Part shown: positions 49,301 through 60,935 of the stretch, piece after piece
Layout: the number at the start of each line of letters is the position of its first letter
Numbering within the stretch: the first letter of the stretch is position 1
NCBI GenBank assembly: GCA_029851415.1
Contig: CM056743.1
Coordinates: 14,438,727-14,502,726, forward strand
DNA length: 64,000 bases
From: Eretmocerus hayati
Lineage: Eukaryota; Arthropoda; Insecta; Hymenoptera; Aphelinidae
Direction of reading: 5' to 3'
Notes under the pieces: generated by a model
Databases searched by the model: none
What the model was told of the DNA's origin: nothing
The model's input: the letters and a program-made list of their open reading frames with translations, nothing else
Position numbers and translations under genes: made by a program

Positions 49301-49549
49301 CTGATCATATCTCTTTACGTATATGTAATAATGAGCGGAAAGAAAAAATATTTCTCTTTGACGTGTGAATTGTATGTACTGCACGATAATGATTGAGTCG
49401 ATGCTAATCATTGTATCAAAATAAACTGAAAAAAAATCAAAACAAAGAGAGATCTGAAGAAACCTAGAGAAATCACTATCGTTGTGGAATCAGTGTTTAT
49501 CTTTTCTGAAGGATTTTGTTTAGAACAAAGATGAAAGAATGATATTCAC

Positions 49550-49808
49550 CTGATGATGAACGAAGAAATAATATTTTTGATATGCTGTGCGTGGGAAAGT
49601 CAATATCGCGCAGATTTTCCATCTTCATCAACAGTTTGTCAAAAAATAGCATATTATGAGGCGATTCCATGAATGGCGTCCCACTGATATTGACAATTTT
49701 TGATTCCCCACCGTCCTCCCGTCCCCGTAAGCTGAGCTCCTTTAGTGAGCCTCTTCTATCCACGGCCTGTAACTGACTTCCTCCCCCTACCCCAAGAGTG
49801 TGGGTCAT
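49550..49808 (-). CDS. Exon-like ORF, first of a phase-compatible minus-strand pair, unrecognised product
   Basis: The open frame runs from an ATG at 49808, preceded directly by an in-frame TAA, to a good CAG/GTGAAT donor whose last exon base is 49550. The single trailing base (phase 1) fits the two leading bases of the exon at 49300. The peptide includes SLKELSLRGREDGGESKIVN and LLMKMENLRDIDFPTHSISK and ends in a serine run, FLRSSS. The start is uncertain: either the ATG, or a TTACAG acceptor near 49767 with a poor pyrimidine tract. No domain is recognised. Confidence 0.36.
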
Positions 49809-49810
49809 TT

Positions 49811-52800
49811 ATGAACGGCCTCTATGCGTGGCCGCAAAATCTGCACCTCACGCACCCTCATGGCGATTCACATCCTCACCTTCCGAGATTCGGAACGGAA
49901 AAACTTTTGAGAATGCTGAGTTCAATGAAAATTACGAAATTCAGCACAGTGGTAGATTATAGTGTTTTGAACAGACGCAGCTGAGATTTTGAGGTTTCCA
50001 GGAGTCGGGGAGAAAAGTTTTGGTCAATTCCGTAAATAAATGCCCATTAATACGGAATCTTAAGAGAAACGATCGATACGCTCATTTCTCATCATTAGAT
50101 TTTGACGAGAGTGAGCTTACAAGTGTGAAAATGCATGAAAAATGCACCAGGAACAAAAGATTAATGATTAGGGGCCTACAAACAAAGATTTGAGCCAATA
50201 TGTCACTGCTTTCGGCAGTTTTGGGGTTAAGTTGTCGTTTGCTGTTTGCATCATTATACCTGTATATGTATAGGCAAGCGGAAATGAGGCAAGCGAAAAT
50301 CTAGTCTGAACTTAGACTTATCAGTAGTATAGATACTACCTTGAGTATTAGATGTTTTGTGCCGGGAACCAAACAATTTCGATTGTTTGTTAACCTTTCA
50401 AGTCTGATTAGTTCACGCTCCAATAACATGAAATGGATGAGTCTATTGAATCATATTGAGAGCAGCCTCATCATATCAAATTAGTATCTTAATGTAATTG
50501 TCAATTCGTTCGAAGCATTGACGGACAGGAAGAAATTTGCTCTCCTTACCTGACGCGTGCGTTGTATTATTAACCTAAAAAAAAGTGAACATGTTTTTTG
50601 TCGATGAAATTGGGGTCCCGATTGGTGTAACTACAAGTTGCGTAAGGTGATCTTATATACCAAAGCTCTTTGAAGGCCTATAGTTGTTTGAAGATGAACT
50701 TCTTTCACTTCAGTGTCTCATATTTCACTGAGGTTAAGACTATGATTTTTCTGAAATGATTCCATTACATGACATTGGATATGACATTGGTTGAAGTTTG
50801 CAGAGTTTTACAATGGAAATTCAATTTCACTGTAAAAAAAATTCTTCAGTCACTTTCTGCAGTTTTCACAACATGTCGATAATTCTCAACACTGTTTAAA
50901 TTGAGAAATCGCACATTTCTCAGATCATGAGAATCGATTTGATCAAATAAATTCTTTTGATTCTTCGCTACTCCCCAAAAACTTCATTTTCAGCTGTCGC
51001 AAATACGAAAGCAGATATCAAAATCGATATTTTGTCTTCCCGCGTCATATTTTCGACGAATTTGTTCCAAGAAATATACTTTCGTGTCAATATTCTATGG
51101 ATGACAGATTTATCAATTCTCCTCAGCACGCACAACTAATAAAACGAATGAGCGAATACGAAGGACACGAATCTGAATTTTACTTCTCATTTTACTCGGC
51201 ATATCCAAACGATATATAATATATACTATGGTGGTCAAAGATTGTCAAATCGGTTCATTCGGAGAAACGGTCGTGTTCCTCATTCCCTCTAATTTTATTC
51301 GACATCAAAATCCCAATGCAATTTGAAACTTTTGATTTGCATCATCGACGCCTCGCCTTCTATATATAACATCTCAGACAGAGTCTATACAGGTTTGTGT
51401 CGTCGAATTAGAGCAGATCTCTTTTTGGAGCCCGCAGGCAGAAAAAATACATAAGCGGATGAGCATCTTTTATTTTTTGCACTCTTCCTTTCGTTCGTAT
51501 TCTTTCATATATAAAATAATGCCGAACATCATATCTTGAGTCAAAAAATGAAACGCGACACCGGAGATCGAAGATGACCAGCCAATCGGGGAGGTCGCTC
51601 GTCTTCCACCTGCCATTAGCTTCTTTATATATATAAGTTTATATTTCATTTATGGTTTATAATGTGATGCTCTGGCAGCAGATACATGTTTTGCAGACTT
51701 TTTGCCAAGAACTGGGCTGATACCTTTGCGTTTTGCTTGACCCTGATCGACTTGATTTTCGTCCCTGGTTTACCTTGTGTATAGGATTCTCGGAAGGAGT
51801 GTTTTTCTGCAATTGCATTTTGAGACTCGGTTTGTTCATTTCATTCAGAATCTGGGTTTTTGATTAGCAAAGATGCTTTCAAAACTTATCTCGAATCAAC
51901 ATTTTTCCCACATTACTACTCCTTTTGTCTAGGATGGTCTAGATCTGAAATTCTATACAAAAATGTCTCCCGATAGTGTTCTGAGTCAATTCAAGATTTT
52001 CAAAGGAAACAGCTATGTTATCTTGGAGGGCAGATTTTATCTGTGAAGATCCCCTGGAAAAATTCCAATGGCATGGTTTATATGGAAAACTCATTAGTAT
52101 GTTGCCAAATAATCCCTAAAAGTTTGTAATTAACCGATTAGATTTAGGCTCGGAGTATATTTGCATCAAAATACTCTCGTTAGCCATATCATCGTATAAC
52201 TTTGAGGAAATTTTGGTACACCGATTTGAGTGAAACTCAATTTCCAAGGAACTTACGACCCAGAACTCCTTTCAAAAGGCTTTCTTTCAGGGATCTGATC
52301 CCAGGCAGAAATTCAATTTTTTTTTCTTTGAGATTGAACCGTGTTAAATGTTTTAGACTATTGGCGGTTGAAGACCCAAAGTATGAGACCGATTGACCAG
52401 AACTTCGAAAGAAGTTGATCAGTCACGACCAAGAATTAATTGACAATTTGTAAACTCAAAGGAATATTCGGAAAAATTCGAGAATTACGCTGTATCGCTA
52501 TTTTTCAACTGTCTATGGCCAGCCGGCTCGTGATAGTTACAAAATCACATCCATACCAGAGCATAGTTATCGCTCTGAATTTTCGATACAATATAGCGAT
52601 AGATCTTCAAATTTCATCAGTATTTGATCGAAGTATAAATTTTTCTATTTTCTGAAAAGAATCGTATACCATTCAAGGTTCAATCATTCTCTCAGTAATT
52701 TTGAATGCTGTGGATTGAGTTGATCAAAACGTGATCACTCAGGACTTCTTTCATCCTGTTCGCGACACATTTGAAAAAAGAAATAAGGAACAAGCAACCC

Positions 52801-54868
52801 TCACAGTCTTCACCCTTTCCAAATAGTAAACGAAAAAAGAAAAAGATATAATGGAAGATGACTACAGCATCCGTGAATGCAATACACTATGAATCTGTAT
52901 CTGAAGATATGTAATGAGGGTGGCATGTGGCACTTGGAATATTGCACATAAATGTCTTTGACACTCGAAAAAGCATGGAAGAGCGAGCTAAAAAGGGTTT
53001 GTATTGCAAGTCGGCAACATTCCCTTTGCTGGATGTTTAATGTGACAATCTAGCCGCGTTATGTACAAAGTGGGGCAAAGGAAAAAGAGAATGGTCAAGC
53101 GGACGTCCATCATTCAAGCTATCACGCTGTATAAACACTCAGTAGTATGTATAAAGCTACGAAAGGATTTTCATTTTGATTCAAGTTAGTCGTATGTGAG
53201 GGGGAGATCAGAGGCTGAAATGCCATAGTCTTTCGCAACCCACTAATTTATCTTTGTGGTAACCTTTACACATGAGTGCAGAAAGCGAGAGACTTATTAT
53301 GACATGTTGGAAAATTATCATTTGTTGAATTTTTTCATGGCTTGTATTAGCTTATTAAATGAAATAGTGGGGATGATAGTAAGCAAATTGTGATACCTCA
53401 TGAAAACCTGATGTCTATTTTTCAATATTCATGGCAGAAAATTCAAATTCAAAAATACCTCTCATTGATTTTGAGATTCACAAAGACTTTGACCTTTGAG
53501 TGTGATAATAAACTTTTGCGATGGGCAGAAAACAAGTTACCAATCATTTTCAATCCACAAACTATCAGCATAGGTTCAAAAGCCCAAATTACGTGAATGA
53601 ATTTCAATATTTGCAGTTTATCATCAGATACGAATACATTTCAATATCTATGAAGAAATCACGATCTATCATGCTGTCGCTAACCGTGAGGAAGTTGTAG
53701 CTGAATGAAGTCCTATGTCAATTATGATCATTTGGTGAAGAAATATTAGAAGGTTCAATGACTCCTTGGCTTTTATCCGTACACTTTCCATTGTATATAG
53801 AGATGTACTTCATGTGCAACAAAATTTTAGCTATGAAATGACCAGCTTCTAGCCTGTGATACGATATAGAAAAGAAGATTAAATTCCTAGACTTCTAATA
53901 TCCCTATGAAATCAAAGTCCCAAATTGCAGCGTCTAGATTCAGCGACACATTTAGAGTTTTTCATCATATATGAGATCTTTTTCGGCAGTTGGTATGCAG
54001 TAATCAGATTTTTTCAAAGTATCAAAACCAAGAATATTTAAAGACTCTATAGAATATCCTTCATACAATCAAATTCTCGGATCGTTTTACTTTTTAATAT
54101 TCAGTAAAGCCAGTCGTTACACAGTTCAAAAGCAGAATTCATCAAATAGAAATGAGATTGAGCTTTCAAATATGTGATCGCCTATAGCCACATTATTCGA
54201 GTTTTCAAAGGAATACGTATATAGTATGTATATAGCAGGGTAAGAAGAGAATGCGAACGAGCAAGTCATGAATGACGTTCTTTGCATACTCGAATTAAAA
54301 GCCAAACACACAGAGAGAGCAAAGTCTTGGGTAAGTCTCGCATATAAGGAACAGTAGCTATATATGAAAGTAAGAGAGAGAGAGAGAGAGAGAAGAAAGA
54401 TCCATGGTCGCGTTTTAAAAGGAAATTTATGGGAATTAATATCAGATCCCTCGAGGAAAAGTGGTTTCAGCGGCGTATTCATGGAATGCGACTTCTTCCT
54501 ATATAACGTGTAAGATGGGGAAGTCTTCAGAAGTGAAAGTATAATATGGAACTCTTTTCTTGTCAAAAGATACGTCATGTATAGAATAAACGGTGACAAA
54601 TTGTTACTCTTTCGAGAATTGTCTTATTGTTCATAAATATGAATTTCGAATGTTGGAAAATCACGCTTTTGTGACAGAAAACGTCTGTATATCAGACCAT
54701 TATCATAGGTTTCCTGAGATCTTGTGAGTTATTTTACTGATTATTGCATGTTCAATTGTATGTACTGAATATACCTATCAAAGTGACGCCGTAAAGTCCA
54801 TCAATAGCTCCGATTCCGATCGGATAAGATATCAATTTTCACTCAACCAAATGACTTGGAGTATCATA
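49811..54868. other. Non-coding stretch with a GA microsatellite
   Basis: No supported gene. (GA)n lies at 54372-54392, inside a 157-codon minus ORF (54126-54599) that it inflates. Other short ORFs (50957-51139, 51657-51839, 52202-52655, 53390-53596) have no recognisable domain. Confidence 0.45.
54372..54392. repeat. (GA)n microsatellite
   Basis: About ten uninterrupted AG/GA dinucleotides. Confidence 0.88.
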
Positions 54869-55536
54869 CAGGGGGCGGCTTACTAGGGAGTAGCCGAGGC
54901 CAATGCCAGCTAATACGGCTAGTTTTGGGGCAAATGCGCGCTACTGCGAGAGACCCACCACAGGTGCAAGTAGACAGAAGTAGCCAAGAGTGGCCTCGCT
55001 GAGATTTGAAAGAGTAGCATTTGTGGGGCCATGTTCTTCTCCGAACTATTTTATCGCGCGCCGCTGGAAGCTACTTCTGGCTACTGTAGAGCTTGTGTTG
55101 CGGACCAAACAAGCGATCAACAGTAGCCAAACAGTAGCTCGAAGTAGCCACGAGTGGGTCCGTACAGGGTGAGAGTAGTTGAAAGTAGCCTATGTTAGCT
55201 GGCATTGGAACCCAGCGTAGGACAGCGCTACTCCCTCACACTGTACGGACCACTCGTGGCTACTTCGAGCTACTATTTGGCTACTGTTGATCGCTTGTTC
55301 GGTCCGCAACACAAGCTCTACAGTAGCCAGAAGTAGCTTCCAGCAGCGGAAAAGTAGTTTGGAGTAGAACATGGCCCCACAAATGCTACTCTTCCAAATC
55401 TCAGCGAGGCTACTCTTGGCTACCTCTGTCTACTTGCACCTGTGGTGGGTCTCTCGCAGTAGCGCGCATTTGCCGCAAAACTAGCTATATTAGCTGGCAT
55501 TGACTACGGGTACTCCCTATAGTAAGACGCCCCCTG
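54869..55536. mobile_element. hAT-like foldback MITE, 668-bp near-palindrome
   Basis: The left end CAGGGGGCGGCTTACTAGGG and the right end in reverse complement, CAGGGGGCGTCTTACTATAG, open arms of about 305 bp that pair almost throughout (shared CGCGCTACTGCGAGAGACCC, GGCCATGTTCT and GTAGCCACGAGTGG blocks) around a loop of about 48 bp near 55177-55224. Flanks are GTATCATA (54861-54868) and GTATCACA (55537-55544), an 8-bp target-site duplication with one mismatch, as for hAT. AGTAGC/GCTACT hexamers recur many times along the arms. The mirror ORFs at 54990-55172 and 55190-55372 arise from the arms and are not genes. Confidence 0.9.
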
Positions 55537-55599
55537 GTATCACATGCATCTATAGAATGCATGTCTAAAGTGAGCTATGAAACCGAACATGTCAATTTC

Positions 55600-56359
55600 T
55601 TAGGAGAAAGTATCTAGACGAGGTGTATTTTCCACCAATTCTTCTTCTTTGTTGAGAAATTCAATCGCATCATATGCATTCAGAGGCTCGTTAATCATGA
55701 CTTGAGCTATGTTATGGATATTATATTCAATAATAGGTCTCTGCCCAGGTGTTACGACATCCCTTTTGCCATCTGAGTAACCTTCAATACCTGTGAATAT
55801 GAACTTCCAGTATTCATTGAGAATATCCGTTATCGCTTTAATAGGTCACTAGTTTTTTTCCACTTTTGTAATGCATTCTTGCGATTTTCATAAACTTTCT
55901 CGATGAAAACATACTATTCCTGATTGTTTTTCTAAATATTCTACGAAGACATGTGACAAACCTGCAGTATTCATTATCTTGAAACTCCATTGCAACTTCA
56001 TCTTGAGAACTAGGGACAAGATGACTACTTATATTCTTCCACGTCAGTTTCTGCTTCTTTGGTTAGTTTTAGAAATTGTTCTATATTTGAAGCACTATAG
56101 AAAGACTTCAAAAGATTTAATTGAAATTTCAATAATGGCGATGCTCCCCTCGTTCTGTAGACAACTTACAATGCGAACAACTACCCGAGATTAATATTTC
56201 AACTTTGAACGAGATCTGTAGATCTATAGGCATCGATATAAGCAAGAGGCTGTATCCCTCGCATCTCAGTTTTGAAAATAATCCAACTAATTTGTAAGCG
56301 GAAAAGCTTTTAGTGGCTTCAAGATTCAGGCTCCTAGCAGAAGCACGTACACGCTTCAA
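55600..56359 (-). pseudogene. Probable decayed coding sequence, unrecognised
   Basis: On the minus strand a chain of protein-like open segments lies in different frames. From 56359 to 56129 a 76-codon frame contains YKLVGLFSKLRCEGYSLLLI. Around 56150-56030 a frame contains SNIEQFLKLTKEAETDVEEY. Around 55930 a frame reads FVEYLEKQSGIVCFHRES. Then KVYENRKNALQKWKKTSDLL ends at a stop, followed by an 81-codon frame at 55845-55600 with ILNEYWKFIFTGIEGYSDGK, RPIIEYNIHNIAQVMINEPL and DAIEFLNKEEELVENTPRLD before TAA. The frame switches and internal stops suggest an old gene or mobile-element ORF broken by indels. No family is recognised. It lies between the hAT-like foldback and the Harbinger-like element. 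Confidence 0.35.
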
Positions 56360-56385
56360 AACAAGCGCCGTCCGTTACAGTATAA

Positions 56386-57622
56386 GGGATTGTCCATAAA
56401 CCATATGGCCTCATTTTTGGTCACTTTTGGCCACCCACCCACCCCATGTGGTTTTATATGGTCTCTGGACCAACCACCCACCCACCCCCTTAGAAGTCAT
56501 ATGGTTCGAAAAAATTTTCACTCGGAATATTGAGTAATATTCGAACCGAATTCATTGAAGTCATAATTTTTTGACAAACTTTCTTTCGGCAATATCATCA
56601 GACGTAGTAAAAGGTCAAGCGAGCCATCCATGCAAGTCATCAATGATAGGGAACAAGTCTGACTCTTCTGTTTGAGGAATAGATGGTATAGAGTTAATAA
56701 GGTCCACTTCCGAATGCATCGAAAATTTTGTCACGGCTTGATTTTTTTTAGAGACATAATAGTCCAGGCCGAGTGGGCACCATCGTTGGGTAAATTTATT
56801 CCGACGAGGTATCTCTGCAGGATCCTCTTCAGAAGACCCTCCTGATCATGGAAATCCATGTTGCCAGGTCGAAAAATGGTCACAATTCGTTTAAATCGAG
56901 TTTGCTTAAACAATTGAATAAAATTGCTGAATATCAATTCAAACTATTTTTATTAGATAACAGAGGAAAGGTCTCTTGTCATTTTCCGCTAAATTTGATA
57001 GTTTTCGAGTAATGAGCACTTTGAAAATGGAAAAACGAAAAATTTGCAATCTTTGACATGAAATAAAAGCAACAACGAAGTGGAAACTCGATGTTGCCAT
57101 CGGGGGATCTGTTCACTAGGTTGTCCTCTACAAGATATAATGAGCTTAATCTCGACCCGATGTAATCTCGATCAGTGTTCTATCAAATTAAGAGTTTGCA
57201 TATCCGATGACCAGCGAACACAATGGATGCTTTGATCATGAGCCTCTTATATATGGTGACAAAATATGGCCAGAGACGCAGAATGAAAACGAGAGTAATA
57301 ATTATGGCATCAGTAAGACGGAGCGTAATACATCCTCGTCTGCGATACATAGCTGCTGTTGTTGTACATGCATCTGACTATAGTCAGATTTCGACAGGAA
57401 AAATTTTGCCTATAGGTAACTCTAGCAGCGCACCGATTATGTACGGGTAGAATTTCGAATAAAGATTTGATAAGATATCGTCTCGCACTTCTCAGTTCTC
57501 GCGATGTGCTCGGGTCATATGGCTTGAGGCTTCACCACTCACCCACCTCATATGGCTAGATATGGTACTTTTCACAACCACCCACCCATCCTCGGCGGAC
57601 CATATGGTTTATGGACAGCCCC
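56386..57622. mobile_element. PIF/Harbinger-like element, 1237 bp
   Basis: Terminal inverted repeats of about 23 bp, with two mismatches, begin GGGATTGTCCATAAACCATA on the left and GGGGCTGTCCATAAACCATA on the right. TAA flanks both ends (56383-56385 and 57623-57625), fitting the TWA target of PIF/Harbinger. Subterminal CATATGG and CCACCCACC motifs recur at both ends, with CCACCCACC in the same orientation at both. ORFs inside (56731-56937, 57223-57450) show no transposase signature, so the copy is non-autonomous. Confidence 0.82.
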
Positions 57623-60600
57623 TAAACTCACTCACATCTCAACAATGGCTTGAAGTACCAATGCCTCAAAACTGACCAGATCCAGTCAAGAATTTGTAAA
57701 ATGATCGGGACGATAACAATTACAAATGAATGCTATCCATGCACGATGTGATATCACTATTACGATGTAATAATAAGTAGCTCTAGTGAGATGGCGCCAC
57801 GGTCTGTAACGCGAGATTACTCATACACTCTCTCGTTCGTGAGCTCATGGAAATGACTTACGCACTCAAGACATGTGTGAGCTCACATATGCTTGCACCT
57901 CAAAGTTATCGGTGAGGTTTGAGGCGAGATAGTGTGTGGGTTGACCGTGGCACCATCACACTAGAGATTCCAATCATTACAGCCCAATAATGCAATCAGA
58001 AGTAGCCAGTGTATACATGAATGGGCCTGCCAGAGTCTCATGCAGCTCGATAAAAGAGTCTCTCCGAATCGCTAGCCCGCCATTTTGAGTCTGGTAGTGG
58101 GTGGCTAGGGGATCTCTAGGATTGTGACGGTACAAATCTCCGGTAACCGGTAAAATATTGGGGTGTACTCAAACGTCGTCTGCTCGTAAGTAACAGCAGA
58201 CGAAGTTTATATATACGTCGTCTGAGTACTTTTCTCTAGAATATTGACAAATTTGGCTTCGTAGTTTCCTTTGGACATGCGTTCTATAGATGCACAAGGA
58301 ATTGAAGTCATCTGGTTGGGTGAAAACCGACATATTCTCCGAACAGATTCAGGGCTATATCCAATATGGCGGCTGACTACGGCCTTTTCTCAACTTCTCA
58401 ACTTGACAAGATCAAATGAGATATGAAAACATTGTGAGATGGTGTTTTCTCGACATATCTCTGAGGTGGAAATTCTTCAGGTCAATGTTCAATTTTGAGT
58501 AAATTTCTGTCACTCGTGAATTACCGAATGTGAACCCTCACACTAAGAAGAATTTTCATCATAAAATTACAACACTCATGTGAAATGTCTTCATTCATTA
58601 TAGGTGTTGAATGATCACAAAGGGGAACTCTGATCAACCGAAAAGGGAAATTTCTTCATTTACTCTTGGAATAATTCGTGATCTAGGAATTCGACTAAAG
58701 ACTTGTGGTTCCACGTCAAGAATTTAGGACAGTGTAGGCTTTCTAGACTGGAAAATTGAAATAACTGGAAGTTATTCCGAAAGCTTAAGATTGTAGCACT
58801 CCGGTGTACAGAAAGATCAGATTTCTGATAAGAACGCAGCATGACACGGAAATACTTATTCGCCACAAGAAGTTACCATTAAACGCTCGTATGTCTTCCA
58901 AAGAAAAGACGTGATGGAGGGTATAGAAAACTTGGTTGCGATATTTCGGTCATAAGTGAGCTAACGCGATAAGCTAAAACACTCGGATGGATCCCTCGCA
59001 GCTTTTTTCTCCTTCTATCCGATTTTTTTTCCATTATTCTCGTGTATGCGACAAAAATGCGGGAAGAATGAATTAACATCCAGCTTGACACGATATTCAT
59101 TTTGCTGGCGCTGACCATTTCGTATTCTGTGTTTGGATGATGTATGTTCGTTCACACCAGCATCGCCTTTCACAGAAACGTCGAAAGAAAACGAACTCAA
59201 TCCTGTAGTATCGCTCGTAAGAGGGCGAAGGGGGGGGGGGGGGTAGATCATTCACATCGTAGTTTTATCTAGATTTCCGTCTCGTGTGCTATGGTGAAGG
59301 TTGTAACCCTCATATTATCGAAATTTCATCAATGTTGAATATTTCCTAGGCTAGAAATGATGAGTTTGACCTTAATTTTTGTAGGAAAAAGTATGTGATA
59401 CTTTGATCAAAATCCATCAACTATCAAATTCCTTTACAAAATTTGATTTTTTAGTTATCTTACAAAGAAGAGTAACTGCAATAAAATCCATGATCTATGG
59501 CAAAACGTGTGATGAAATCGAAATGAAAGCTCAGAAAATGTGCGCATCAAGGCCAATTGAATGAAACAGGAGCTGTATTGCGAGTTATATACAGTTTTGT
59601 GTGTCGGGGCTTCATAATCCCGATATCTAACAGTTTTCGGGCAATAAAACACAAGCTGCAAGAAGTATAAAGAGTATACACGGGAAGCGATTCGGTTGGC
59701 AAAAGTGGCTTCTGCCACGCGCTGATAAAGAGAAATGTTCCACAGATATGGATTCCCCCGCGAATTCTTCCTCTTGATCGTTTTCATCGCCCTTGCTTTC
59801 GGAAATTTTTTCCTACCTACTCTTTTTTTCTTCTTTTTTGCCCCCCACGCTTATCTCGTACTTTTTTACTCCTCCATTTCTGCTTTCTGTTATATTGTAT
59901 ACCATCCATCTTACTCGCGATAAAATAGCAACAGCTTTGCGAGCAAGCAAAGTATTATATATTAGTATATGAAATTGAAAGACAAAAATTGCGAGTGATT
60001 TCGTGAAGCCTTCAAGCATAACAATTCTGTGTGTATAACGTAAGATTTAATTTGCAACCGTGTTTTTTTTCTGAATGAGGATAATGATTGGATAATTATG
60101 TCTTGTGGCACTGTAGTCATGGGCAAAAAAGTGTTGTCATACATTTTGCAATCAACGGCTTCCTGTTAACGAGTTCAAGCGCATGGTGAGGTTTTTCAAG
60201 TACCTCTGGAATAACTGACAAACAATGGTAATCGACTTTTTTGACATGAAGAGTTGTTGAATGACTGAATTCTGAAATTTGTAAAGTTCGAGCATACCAT
60301 CATATTTTTTAACAGAAAGTATATACTTGTTTTGGTCCTGATAGAAATGTGACCATTTTTTTCTGGCCACCGATAGCAATGCGACTTGGCCAGTTATTGA
60401 TGGGAAAATGTTCACGATTCCTATTAGGAAGGAGAATTCCATTATTGTATCCGGGATCATTTAATCATACTGATGGAATTGGTCGATTATATATGCTGAA
60501 TAAATACTCATCTTGTATAAAGTTTCCTGCTCTCACATACAAAACTTTGTCGAGACTTCAACGATTCCTTCACATTGAGATTTTTGGCACAACGCCGGTC

Positions 60601-60782
60601 ATATATTGCCGATTCAAATTGTAAAGATATAACAATAATATCTAGATAGCTGATCATTAACTTTCATGTGAACATGTTTCTCATACAGTTTCCATTCCAT
60701 TGATTTGGTATGAAAATTCTTCAAGCTTTTGAAGAACAACCATCATCTATTCAAACATCCATCATGAAACATTAGTAATATA
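57623..60782. other. Non-coding stretch, no supported gene
   Basis: It contains a 14-G run at about 59230-59243 and paired CGTCGTCTG strings near 58170-58220. Short overlapping ORFs at 58.9-60.6 kb are open on both strands and unsupported. Confidence 0.45.
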
Positions 60783-60933
60783 CAGTAAAAGCGGCCACCT
60801 CTTCTAACGGCCGGGTTTTCTCAGTCCCGAAAGTACCTTTCATGTGTAAATTGAACCTCCGAAAAGCGGCCACCTCCCTTAATGGCCAATTTTTTCCGGT
60901 CCCGCAGGCTGGCCGCTAAGAGAGGTTTTATTG
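60783..60933. mobile_element. pogo/Tigger-like MITE, 151 bp
   Basis: The left end CAGTAAAAGCGGCCACCTCT and the right end in reverse complement, CAATAAAACCTCTCTTAGCG, with TA on each side (60781-60782, 60934-60935), resemble the CAGTAAAACCTCT..AACGGCC ends of pogo-type Tc1/mariner elements. The AAAGCGGCCACCTC motif appears again in the middle, near 60864. Non-coding. Confidence 0.7.
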
Positions 60934-60935
60934 TA

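Noticed and set aside
54126..54599. 157-codon minus-strand ORF
   Set aside because: Kept open partly by a GA microsatellite; low-complexity serine/leucine content and no domain.
54990..55372. Two mirror ORFs sharing LLLATVELVLRT
   Set aside because: They are the two arms of one palindromic MITE read on opposite strands.
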